The position numbers were made by a program, and so were the translations under genes. 64,000 nt of DNA from CAZNPL01 sp964574815 (GTDB taxonomy: Bacteria; Planctomycetota; Phycisphaerae; UBA1845), in NCBI GenBank assembly GCA_964574815.1, contig CAZNPL010000003.1, positions 124,001 to 188,000 on the forward strand, written 5' to 3'. How positions within the stretch are numbered: the stretch's first letter is position 1; every line of letters starts with the position of its first letter. A model generated the notes under the pieces. That model saw only the letters and a program-made list of their open reading frames with translations, made no database searches and had not been told where the DNA came from. Shown here one piece after another: positions 31,575 to 38,835 of the stretch.

Positions 31575-32207
31575 ATGAACAAGCGACAACTATCAGCGGG
31601 ACTCGTCGCCGCCGCTATACTATGCACAATGGCCCAAGCCGGGATCCCCGAGCCCGACAACATCATCTACGGCCAGATGTGCATCGCCGGCGTCCCGGCC
31701 GCCGCGACCGACGACGTCACGATCGTCGCCAAGACCACAGTTGCAACTCAAGTTGTCGAGGTTGGCCGGTACAAGATGGGCGACAGCGATGCGGCTACTG
31801 ACTGTAATGGCGACGCCGACTGTTACATTCTCCGCATTCGCCTGGAGAGCGTCCCCGCCGGCGAGACGGCCAGCAGCGAAGCCGTCATCCTCAACCGCGC
31901 GAACCCCGCAACGGTCCAGCTCTTCCTGATCCAAGGCGAAGGCGCGGAGCAACAAATCGCCGAACTCGAAATCACCGACTCGGCAGTCATCCGCCGGCTC
32001 GACTTGCGCGACGTACCCGCGACCGTCGACCTGAATGGAGACGGCCAGGAGAATCTCTCGGACTATCAAGTGTTTGCGATCTCGATCCGTGGACCGATCG
32101 ACCCGGCTCCGGGCACATGCAACACTGCCGACCTGAATGGGGACGGCTTTGTGGATTTGCTGGATTTCGGCCTTTTCCAGGCCATGTACTCTGTTTCGGC
32201 AGAGTAG
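31575..32207 (+). CDS. Small secreted protein with dockerin-like calcium repeats
   Basis: A 210-aa exported protein. ATG 31575 is preferred over an upstream TTG because GGAGA lies nine bases before it and it opens a clean signal peptide ending 'TMAQA^G'. The middle region is beta-rich and unfamiliar, with Cys at 'DCNGDADCY'. The C-terminus has two dockerin/EF-hand-like repeats: 'DLNGDGQENLSDYQVFAIS' and 'DLNGDGFVDLLDFGLFQAMY', each with the D-x-N-G-D-G calcium loop. Such repeats serve in cohesin-dockerin attachment and are widespread at planctomycete exoprotein C-termini. As the last gene of the secreted cluster it may help surface attachment or assembly, by inference. Confidence 0.8.
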   Translation: MNKRQLSAGLVAAAILCTMAQAGIPEPDNIIYGQMCIAGVPAAATDDVTIVAKTTVATQVVEVGRYKMGDSDAATDCNGDADCYILRIRLESVPAGETASSEAVILNRANPATVQLFLIQGEGAEQQIAELEITDSAVIRRLDLRDVPATVDLNGDGQENLSDYQVFAISIRGPIDPAPGTCNTADLNGDGFVDLLDFGLFQAMYSVSAE

Positions 32208-32358
32208 CTGCTTGTGTCAACGCCGGACGCGGCGACAGATGCATTGTCTGGCCGCGCGTGCGTACTTTCCGGCATGAAGCCACGTGGGAAGGTCAGATCA
32301 TGCTGACTGTGGGTCGTAGCCTCGAATGGCTCCAACCAGGCCGCGGCGGGCGTTGGAG

Positions 32359-33807
32359 TCAGGCTTCGATGCCGTATTGGCGAATCTTGCGCCAGAGCGT
32401 TGTGCGGTGCATCCCCAGCTCACGCGCCGTCTTGGACTTATCCCCCTGGTTGCGTAGGAGGGCCTCGCGAATAACTGCTTTGAGTGAACCGTCGCCGAGC
32501 TGTGTGGGCGCTTTGCCGTGCTCGTTAGCGCCGTTGACCACCCGCTCCGGCAGATGCTCCTTCTGGATGACCTCGCCCTGGCAGAGCACGAAGGCGTGCT
32601 CGATGGCGTTTTCCAGCTCGCGTATGTTGCCGGGCCATTGATACCGACGCAGAAGGGCCATTGCTTCATCGGACAGGCCGAGGATCAACTTGCCGCGGCG
32701 GTTCCGGAAGCGTTCCAGAAAATGACTCACCAGGCGCGGCAGATCCTCTGGTCTGTCGCGCAGGGAGGGGATCTCCACGCTGACTACGTTGATACGATAG
32801 TAAAGGTCTTCGCGGAAAGTGCCCTCTTCCACCATGCTTGTGATATCGCGGTTAGTGGCGGTGATGATGCGCGCATCGGCATGGAGGGTACGCGTGGAGC
32901 CGAGCGGCTGGAACTCGCCGTTGTTGAGGACTCGGAGCAGCTTGACCTGCAAGGGCAACGGCATCTCAGCAATCTCGTCCAGCAGCAGGGTTCCTTCCTG
33001 AGCAAGTTGAAACTGGCCCGGTTTGTCGCGCTTGGCATCCGTGAAGGCGCCCTTCGCGTAGCCGAACAACTCCGATTCCAGCAAAGTGGCCGGCAGGGCG
33101 CCGCAATTCACGCGGACGTACGGGCCGCGGCGGCGGGGGCTGAGGTTATGAATGGCCTGGCCGATCAGCTCTTTGCCGCACCCGCTGGGCCCCTGGATCA
33201 GCACGTTGCATTCGGCGGCGGCGATTTCAGGCAACAGCTTGAGAATTCTCTGCATGCGCTCGTTTTCACTGCGCAAATCGGCGAAGGCGTCGCATTGCGT
33301 CAGGCGGTTGCGGAGCTCCTCCTCAATCGAAAGGTCCCGGAAGAACTCGACTGCTCCGACGGGCTTGCCATCGGAATCGCGCAGGAGCGTCGTGCTGATC
33401 GTGACCGGGAGCTTTCTGCCGTCACGGGTCATGATGGTCACGCGCAGATTGGAGACGGGTTCTCCGTCCTTCAGCGTATGGCGCAGGGCGCAGTGGCTCT
33501 GACAGATTTCCGAGCGGAAGATATCGAAACAGTAGCGGCCTACGGCCTGCTCGCGGGTGAAGCCGGTAATTCTCTCGGCGGCGGCGTTGAAAGCGGTGAT
33601 CCGGCAGTCGTGATCGGTGGTGAAGACAGCATCACTGATGCTGTCGAAAATAATGCCGGCGATCTCCTGTGTGGTGGCGTCCACGTCTTTGCGCAACTTC
33701 CGTGGCCAAAGAGCACTTTCGGGATCGACGCTCTCACGCGCGCGGCGATTCAGTCCCGTCCGAGGCGGGGGAGCGCAACGTTCAGGGCACAATCGATCAC
33801 CCCACAT
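32359..33807 (-). CDS. Sigma-54 activator with cysteine-bearing PAS domain (OrpR-like)
   Basis: A 482-aa enhancer-binding protein that drives sigma-54 promoters by ATP hydrolysis. A PAS domain spans ~46-165 and contains 'CFDIFRSEICQSHCAL', three cysteines spaced C-x8-C-x3-C that could hold an iron-sulfur cluster, as reported for Desulfovibrio OrpR. The AAA+ domain (~180-420) has Walker A 'GPSGCGKE' and Walker B 'LLLDEIAEM'. The sigma-54-contact loop reads GAFTDA instead of GAFTGA. A Fis-type HTH ends the protein ('KTARELGMHRTTLWRKIRQYG'). It is the third gene after the NifX/DUF1847 and Usp genes and probably regulates the divergent electron-transfer operon and itself. Translation may start downstream of the first ATG. 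Confidence 0.9.
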   Translation of the reverse strand: MWGDRLCPERCAPPPRTGLNRRARESVDPESALWPRKLRKDVDATTQEIAGIIFDSISDAVFTTDHDCRITAFNAAAERITGFTREQAVGRYCFDIFRSEICQSHCALRHTLKDGEPVSNLRVTIMTRDGRKLPVTISTTLLRDSDGKPVGAVEFFRDLSIEEELRNRLTQCDAFADLRSENERMQRILKLLPEIAAAECNVLIQGPSGCGKELIGQAIHNLSPRRRGPYVRVNCGALPATLLESELFGYAKGAFTDAKRDKPGQFQLAQEGTLLLDEIAEMPLPLQVKLLRVLNNGEFQPLGSTRTLHADARIITATNRDITSMVEEGTFREDLYYRINVVSVEIPSLRDRPEDLPRLVSHFLERFRNRRGKLILGLSDEAMALLRRYQWPGNIRELENAIEHAFVLCQGEVIQKEHLPERVVNGANEHGKAPTQLGDGSLKAVIREALLRNQGDKSKTARELGMHRTTLWRKIRQYGIEA

Positions 33808-33912
33808 GGATTCTACGTCCTACGATCACACGGAGCAAACACTCCGATTATTCCTGCTCAGGGGCGCGGTGGGGACGTTCCGCCCGCTGGCCCATCCGCA
33901 GACCATCGATGT

Positions 33913-34449
33913 TTACGCCCGGGCAGAAGCCTCCACGCGAGGGGACAGCGGGCGTCCTTCGTCATCGCCGAGGCCGAGGTGCGGACGGAGGAGCATGGCC
34001 GGAGGATTAAGGAAGTACTGGTCCGGTCTCTCAGGTCCCACGAGGACGACGGGCGCATTGAACCCATAAGCGAAACGCTCGATCACTCGGCCTGCGAAGG
34101 GCGCACCAAAACTCCTGTAGGCAAGCACAAGAAGCTGGTAATCTCGATGCATCAGGCAGCGCCGCAACTCCACGTCCGCAAACCCCTCGCAGACACGAAA
34201 GCCAACCTCCACGAAATCGCCCAAGCGTTCGTCGTAGTACGAACGCACGCGTCGTTCCAAATCCACGAGTTCGCGTCGGCTGAGCGCCGGTGGCGGATGG
34301 GGCGCGTCCCAGGCAAGGTCGGGCACGTAAAATATGTTCAACCTGTGGCTCAGCGATGTCGCCAAGCGCAACGCGAAGTCGAAGGCCCAGTCCCCTTGTG
34401 GGGAGAAATCAGCGCAGTATCCAAGGTCACGTACGGCAATTGTGGTCAT
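33913..34449 (-). CDS. Universal stress protein (UspA) family
   Basis: A 178-aa single Usp domain. The N-terminal strand-helix reads 'TIAVRDLGYCADFSPQGDWAFDFALRLA' and the C-terminal core 'YQLLVLAYRSFGAPFAGRVIERFAYGFNAPVVLVGP'. This core is a variant of the ATP-type G-x2-G-x9-G(S/T) motif, so nucleotide binding is possible but not clear. It overlaps the upstream NifX/DUF1847 gene by 4 bases (ATGA) and lies 105 bases ahead of the sigma-54 activator. It thus shares their sigma-54 promoter and probably acts in anaerobic or redox stress. Confidence 0.8.
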   Translation of the reverse strand: MTTIAVRDLGYCADFSPQGDWAFDFALRLATSLSHRLNIFYVPDLAWDAPHPPPALSRRELVDLERRVRSYYDERLGDFVEVGFRVCEGFADVELRRCLMHRDYQLLVLAYRSFGAPFAGRVIERFAYGFNAPVVLVGPERPDQYFLNPPAMLLRPHLGLGDDEGRPLSPRVEASARA

Positions 34450-35420
34450 GTCTCGACTCCTTCACGCAAGAGGACGTCGGCGTCGGCGGATTCGATTCGG
34501 GTCTGATCGGCCAATTCCGTCAGGTAATAATGTGAGTACAGCGCGCCCACCGGGTTGTTGGCCAAGCAGCGATCCTTCACAAAAATTGTTGTGACCGGGG
34601 CGATGCTGTGTCGGGCAAAGAGCAGGTCGCATCCCATGCACAGGCCGACCACGGCATTGATATGGGTCTCTAGTCGGTTCAGCTCGGCGGCCTGCCCGAT
34701 CGGGTTACAGGCAACACGCTGAGCCCGCGCCGCACCAACGTCTTCGTCCAGCGGCTGTCCGCCGACCTTGCAGCAAACCGCCGATACTCGCAGGAAGCGT
34801 CGCAGCAGGTGTGTGAGGATCCTTGTTTCTCTGAAGAGATCAACGCAGAAGGCCACCCCGACATGCTCGTAGCCCATACCATGGCAAAAGTGGACGAACT
34901 CCGCGACGCGGCAGAGCCGCCGTTCGGTTTCCAGAGCGATGTCCGCCGCGACGTCGAGGATGCGCGTGTGCTCGGTCGTCGAGTGCGGCAGATGGAGCTC
35001 CGGAACGGTTCCCGGACAGGGGCGGCCCGAAAGGCAGACGCGATCCAGGCAGTTAATGCAATCCAGGGTTCCGGAGGCCTCGGCGGCGGAGGCGTCGGCA
35101 TAGGTGCCATAGCCGGGCACGAGGCGTCCTCTGGCCGCGAGGGCGAGGATTTCGTCCACATCTCCGGCGACATCCGGGATGATGCGGATATCCACGCCTC
35201 CGGCCTCGGTAAGGAATGCGGGATCCGCGGCACCGCAAATAAAGACGTCGATGCCCAAGTCGGAGAGTTGTTCCAGGCGGTGTCGATCGGTCGGTGCCTC
35301 AACGGTTACGATATTCTGTCGTACTGCTTTACCGTCGAGGACTTCCGCGACCAACATTTCCCGGGAATAGGCAAAGCGGGGCGACACACGCTTTCCGTAT
35401 AAGGGTATCCCGACTCGCAT
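34446..35420 (-). CDS. NifX/NifB-type Fe-Mo cofactor-binding domain fused to DUF1847 metal-binding domain
   Basis: 324 aa. The start at 35420 is fixed by AGAGGA eight bases upstream and by the sigma-54 promoter at 35448-35464; a longer frame from 35465 would begin inside the promoter. Residues ~1-110 are a dinitrogenase iron-molybdenum cofactor domain ('MRVGIPLYGKRVSPRFAYSR', 'LSDLGIDVFICGAADPAFL'). The remainder is Cys-rich DUF1847 ('LDCINCLDRVCLSGRPCPG', 'GLCMGCDLLFARHS'), typical of anaerobe metal-handling proteins. Such fusions suggest a metal-sulfur cluster carrier. It is the first gene of the operon with uspA and the activator. Confidence 0.82.
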   Translation of the reverse strand: MRVGIPLYGKRVSPRFAYSREMLVAEVLDGKAVRQNIVTVEAPTDRHRLEQLSDLGIDVFICGAADPAFLTEAGGVDIRIIPDVAGDVDEILALAARGRLVPGYGTYADASAAEASGTLDCINCLDRVCLSGRPCPGTVPELHLPHSTTEHTRILDVAADIALETERRLCRVAEFVHFCHGMGYEHVGVAFCVDLFRETRILTHLLRRFLRVSAVCCKVGGQPLDEDVGAARAQRVACNPIGQAAELNRLETHINAVVGLCMGCDLLFARHSIAPVTTIFVKDRCLANNPVGALYSHYYLTELADQTRIESADADVLLREGVET

Positions 35421-35447
35421 GATTGAATCCTCTGCGCCCGACTCGAC

Positions 35448-35464
35448 TTGCAATCGACGGGCCA
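35448..35464 (-). promoter_or_regulatory. Sigma-54 promoter for the NifX/DUF1847 operon
   Basis: The minus strand reads GTGGCCCGTCGATTGCAA, against the consensus TGGCACG-N4-TTGCW. The -24 GG is at 35463-35462 and the -12 GC at 35451-35450 with exactly 10 bases between. Transcription would start about 35438, giving a leader of about 18 bases containing the AGAGGA ribosome site of the 35420 start. Confidence 0.75.
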
Positions 35465-35539
35465 CAAACGAATCATGCCCGGCGAGCGTGATTATGCCGC
35501 ATCAGTCACCTTGGTCCCGCGTGGTGGGTGTTGCACAGA

Positions 35540-35555
35540 GCGTTGCATGCAACGC
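35540..35555. promoter_or_regulatory. Perfect palindrome in divergent region, candidate activator-binding site
   Basis: GCGTTGCATGCAACGC is a perfect 16-bp palindrome between two divergent sigma-54 promoters (35450 and 35776). Further TTGC/GCAA half-sites flank it at 35530-35575. It sits 77 bases beyond the minus-strand -24 element and about 210 bases before the plus-strand one, the usual range for enhancer-binding protein sites. A second small inverted repeat, TGTC-AGGC-GACA, is at 35657-35668. No gene is seen in 35421-35869. Confidence 0.5.
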
Positions 35556-35761
35556 AACATTGCGACACATGCAATACGTACGACACGGTGAGGGCGCGTG
35601 TTGAGGCATCGAACGGACGGCGGTTTATCAAACGCCGCGGCGCGCATCGGCGCTGCTGTCAGGCGACAAGTGGCAAAAAGACCGGACAAACGCGCCTTAA
35701 CCGCGCAAGGGACAGCACGGCGACCGGGGGTCGTCCAATAACGATTCTGCACGATTTGGGC

Positions 35762-35789
35762 TTGGAATACTGCTTGCCATGAAGGCAAG
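35762..35789 (+). promoter_or_regulatory. Sigma-54-like promoter for the Hmc-type complex operon
   Basis: TTGGAATACTGCTTGCC has GG at 35764-35765 and GC at 35776-35777 with the required 10-base gap. The -12 half (CTTGC) is good, while the -24 half matches only TTGG. An inverted repeat CTTGCC-ATGAA-GGCAAG (35773-35789) overlaps the -12 and start region. The first gene begins at 35870. Confidence 0.5.
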
Positions 35790-35869
35790 TAAGTCGAGAG
35801 GTGGCTTCCGTGTGCCCGCACGGACCTGCTGCGTGCAGGTGTGTTGGGTGTGCGGATCAGGAGTTTGCT

Positions 35870-37348
35870 ATGGCAACGGTTGTTGACCCGACTCAAGATG
35901 CCGGCCTGGCGCGCCAGCAGCCCGCGAAACCTGCGCATCGTTACGCCTATCATGTGGAGCAGCCGGTTGAAGAAGGGCGCGTGGCGGCTTTCCTTCGGGC
36001 GTTTGAGTCCATCCTGGAGCACACAAACTACGGTCCGGTGCTGGAAACGTATGCGCGTGGGACGACACGTTGCACACGGTGCGCGTGCACCTGCCAAATT
36101 TACCAGGTGACGCACGATCCCCGCGACATTCCGTGCTATCGCTCCGAACTGCTCTTGAACGTATACCGTACGTACTTCACGGTCGGCGGATGGTGGCGCA
36201 GCCAGATGAGCGGTAACGGGGTTCTCACCGAGCGGGATATCGATGAGTTGGCCGAGTCGGTGTATCGGTGCACAGCCTGCCGGCGTTGCAGCCTGGAGTG
36301 TCCCATGGGCGTGGACCACGGGCTGCTCACGCATCTGGCCCGGTATATTCTCAGCGAGATCGGCGTCGTGCCCAAGGCGTTGCAGGTAAGCGTGCGCGAA
36401 CAGCTTCACGGGAAGACTCACAACACTTCGGCCGTGTCGGTGCCCGGTTTACTGGACAACCTCGAATTCCTGGAGGAGGAAATCGAGGAGATGAAGGGGG
36501 TCCGGGTCAAGTTTCCGATCGACAAGCCCAATGTGGACTACGTGTTCTTTCCCGCCGTGAGCGATTATCTCATGGAACCCGATACCTTGATGGGCAACGC
36601 GGCCGTTCTTCACGCCGCCGGAGACGCTGACAACTGGACCATCGGTACGGGGTTCTTCGACGGAATCAACTACGGGCTTTTCTACAGCGATCGCGTGCTC
36701 GAGCACATCATCCGCCGGCTCGTCGCGGAAGTCGACCGGCTGGGCGGCAGAATCATTCTTATTGGAGAGTGCGGGCACGCGTCCCGGTCGGCGAAGTACT
36801 ACGTGCCGCAGTTCGCAGAGGGCAAGTACCCGGTGTTGAACTTCATGGAGTACACGTTGCAGGCCATCCGCGACGGGCGGATCGAGTTGGACCCTGACGT
36901 TGTCAGCGAGACCGTCACGTATCACGATCCATGCAACATCGCACGGTCGGGCTGGCTGGTGGATCAACCCAGGGCAATCCTCAAGTCCTTCGTCAAGAAC
37001 TTCGTGGAGATGACGCCGCGAGGACGGGGAAACTACTGTTGCGGAGGAGGGGGCGGAACGGTCTCCATTGACGAGACCCACGACTATCGCATGCAGGTCG
37101 CCGGTAAACTCAAGGCCGAGCAGATTCGCCGCACGGGTGCGCAGATCGTGACCACACCGTGTGCCAATTGCAAGAAGCAGTTGCGCGAGTTGGTCGAGTA
37201 CTACGAGTTGCCCGTCGAGGTAGTGGGCGTCCATGACTTGGTTCTGCGAGCGATTCGCCTGCGTCCGGTCGGTGAAAGTGACGGCAACGGCAATGGGAGG
37301 CGACTCGCGGCACCCGTCGGGTCCGGCAGGGGTGAGGAGGCGGCATAA
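35870..37348 (+). CDS. HdrD/HmcF/DsrK-like iron-sulfur protein
   Basis: A 492-aa cytoplasmic-type redox subunit. ATG 35870 has AGGAG upstream and is preferred over a GTG at 35801. Two iron-sulfur motifs occur early: an unusual 'CTRCACTCQIYQVTH...C' (~67-88) and the ferredoxin motif 'CTACRRCSLECPMG'. The C-terminal half carries the two CCG-type motifs of heterodisulfide-reductase catalytic subunits ('HDPCNIARSG...YCCGGGGG' and 'TPCANCKKQL') plus 'GECGHASRSAKY'. In Hmc, Tmc and Dsr complexes the equivalent subunit exchanges electrons with a cytoplasmic partner through a special 4Fe-4S cluster. First gene of a four-gene operon, its stop overlaps the next ATG by one base. Confidence 0.88.
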   Translation: MATVVDPTQDAGLARQQPAKPAHRYAYHVEQPVEEGRVAAFLRAFESILEHTNYGPVLETYARGTTRCTRCACTCQIYQVTHDPRDIPCYRSELLLNVYRTYFTVGGWWRSQMSGNGVLTERDIDELAESVYRCTACRRCSLECPMGVDHGLLTHLARYILSEIGVVPKALQVSVREQLHGKTHNTSAVSVPGLLDNLEFLEEEIEEMKGVRVKFPIDKPNVDYVFFPAVSDYLMEPDTLMGNAAVLHAAGDADNWTIGTGFFDGINYGLFYSDRVLEHIIRRLVAEVDRLGGRIILIGECGHASRSAKYYVPQFAEGKYPVLNFMEYTLQAIRDGRIELDPDVVSETVTYHDPCNIARSGWLVDQPRAILKSFVKNFVEMTPRGRGNYCCGGGGGTVSIDETHDYRMQVAGKLKAEQIRRTGAQIVTTPCANCKKQLRELVEYYELPVEVVGVHDLVLRAIRLRPVGESDGNGNGRRLAAPVGSGRGEEAA

Positions 37349-38055
37349 TGGAGGCGGCACTGGAATTCGCGCGCGGTCCCCTCTTCGTGGCTTGCTTCGC
37401 TCTGATGGTTCTGGGCCTGAGCCGGCTCGTGTTTCTGCGCATCTACGAGTACCAGCGCGCCTGGAGGCGCGCGGCCCGCGATCGCTTTCCCTTCGGTCGT
37501 GCATTGCGGGACATGGGCAGGTGGCTGATCCCAGTCACGCACATTTATCGCGCGAGCCCGACGATCGGGGCGCTGTCGTTTCTTTTCCATATCGGGTTGA
37601 TCCTGGTTCCTATCTTCTTGGCCGAGCACGTGCTGCTATGGCGACGAGGAGTGGGCATCGGCTGGGCGAGCTTGCCGGCCGCCGTGGCGGACGGATTGAC
37701 GATCCTCACGATCTTGACCGGGGCGGGGCTGCTGGGCTTCAGGATCTTCGGTTCGGCCGCACGATTCATGAGTCAAAGTACGGACTACTTCCTGTTGGTG
37801 CTGTTGCTTGTTCCTTTTGTGTCGGGGCTGGCGGCGTCACACCCGATGTGGAATCCGTTCAGCTATCAGTTCACGATGCTTGTGCATGTGCTGGCCGGGG
37901 ATCTCGTGATGGCGTTGATGCCGTTTACCAAGCTGTCCCATGCGGTGCTTTTCCCGTTTGAGCGGATGTCGTCCGAGGTTTACTGGCGATTCCCGGCCGG
38001 AGCCGGCGACCAGGTGGCCAGCGCGTTGCACGGAAAGGAGCCGGCGGTGTTATGA
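37348..38055 (+). CDS. NarI/HmcE-like membrane cytochrome b subunit
   Basis: A 235-aa integral membrane protein with about five helices, of the nitrate-reductase gamma / DsrM / TmcC family. Helices include 'LFVACFALMVLGLSRLVFLRIY', 'ALSFLFHIGLILVPIFLAEHVLLW' and 'FTMLVHVLAGDLVMALMPFTKLSHAVLFPF'. Histidines in the latter two are in positions used to ligate b haems. It should pass electrons between the HdrD-like subunit and the quinone pool or periplasmic cytochrome. It overlaps the next gene by 4 bases. Confidence 0.85.
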   Translation: MEAALEFARGPLFVACFALMVLGLSRLVFLRIYEYQRAWRRAARDRFPFGRALRDMGRWLIPVTHIYRASPTIGALSFLFHIGLILVPIFLAEHVLLWRRGVGIGWASLPAAVADGLTILTILTGAGLLGFRIFGSAARFMSQSTDYFLLVLLLVPFVSGLAASHPMWNPFSYQFTMLVHVLAGDLVMALMPFTKLSHAVLFPFERMSSEVYWRFPAGAGDQVASALHGKEPAVL

Positions 38056-38831
38056 AGGCGATTCTGAATGATGTCACTCGCTGCACCGGCTGCGAACGCT
38101 GTATTCAGGCCTGCGTGGAATCCAACGCTCTGGAAGAGGATTTGCCGGCTGCCCGGGCGCGGACTGACCGACTTTCGGGACGGCGACTCGCCTCGGTGGT
38201 AGGGGTTCCGGGCGGGGGATACGCTCGGAAGTCCTGTCTGCACTGCATGCGGCCCGCCTGCGTCGAGGCCTGTCTGGTAGGGGCCATTACGAAGACGCCT
38301 CAGGGACCTGTTGTTTACGACGCCGACAAGTGCATCGGCTGTCGATACTGCATGCTGGCCTGCCCGTTCGGCATCCCTCGTTATGAGTGGGATGAGACGT
38401 TGCCGTTCATCACCAAATGCACGATGTGCGCCGAGCGGCTGGCAGTCGGGCAGATTCCCGCGTGCGTGGGGGCGTGTCCGCATGAGGCGATGATCTTCGG
38501 CGAGCGGGACGAGCTCATCTCCGAGGCTCATCGTCGCATTGGCTCGAAGCCGGACCTGTATCTGTCGCATGTGTACGGCGAGCATGAGGTCGGTGGGACC
38601 AACGTGTTGTATATCTCGCACGTGCCGTTGGACGTACTCGGCTGGCCGAAGGGCGTCGGCACCAAGCCGATCCCGGCCTACACATGGCCGGTCATCTCTT
38701 TGACGCCCGCGGTTGCCCTGACGGTGGCCGGCGTACTCACGGGCGTGAGTTGGATCGTGCAAAGGCGGATGAAGATTGCCGCTGAGCAGGCAGCAGCGGC
38801 TTCGGAGGAACTGCCGCAATCTCAGGAGTGA
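38052..38831 (+). CDS. HybA/HmcB-like four-cluster ferredoxin subunit
   Basis: A 259-aa iron-sulfur protein with four cysteine groups: 'CTGCERCIQAC', 'CLHCMRPACVEAC', 'CIGCRYCMLACPFGIPRYEW' and 'CTMCAERLAVGQIPACVGAC'. Together they should bind four 4Fe-4S clusters. It lacks an N-terminal signal peptide. A C-terminal hydrophobic segment ('ISLTPAVALTVAGVLTGVSWIVQ') probably anchors it in the membrane. This subunit usually pairs with an NrfD-type quinone subunit, which is the next gene, starting four bases after its stop. Confidence 0.9.
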   Translation: MKAILNDVTRCTGCERCIQACVESNALEEDLPAARARTDRLSGRRLASVVGVPGGGYARKSCLHCMRPACVEACLVGAITKTPQGPVVYDADKCIGCRYCMLACPFGIPRYEWDETLPFITKCTMCAERLAVGQIPACVGACPHEAMIFGERDELISEAHRRIGSKPDLYLSHVYGEHEVGGTNVLYISHVPLDVLGWPKGVGTKPIPAYTWPVISLTPAVALTVAGVLTGVSWIVQRRMKIAAEQAAAASEELPQSQE

Positions 38832-38835
38832 TTTC

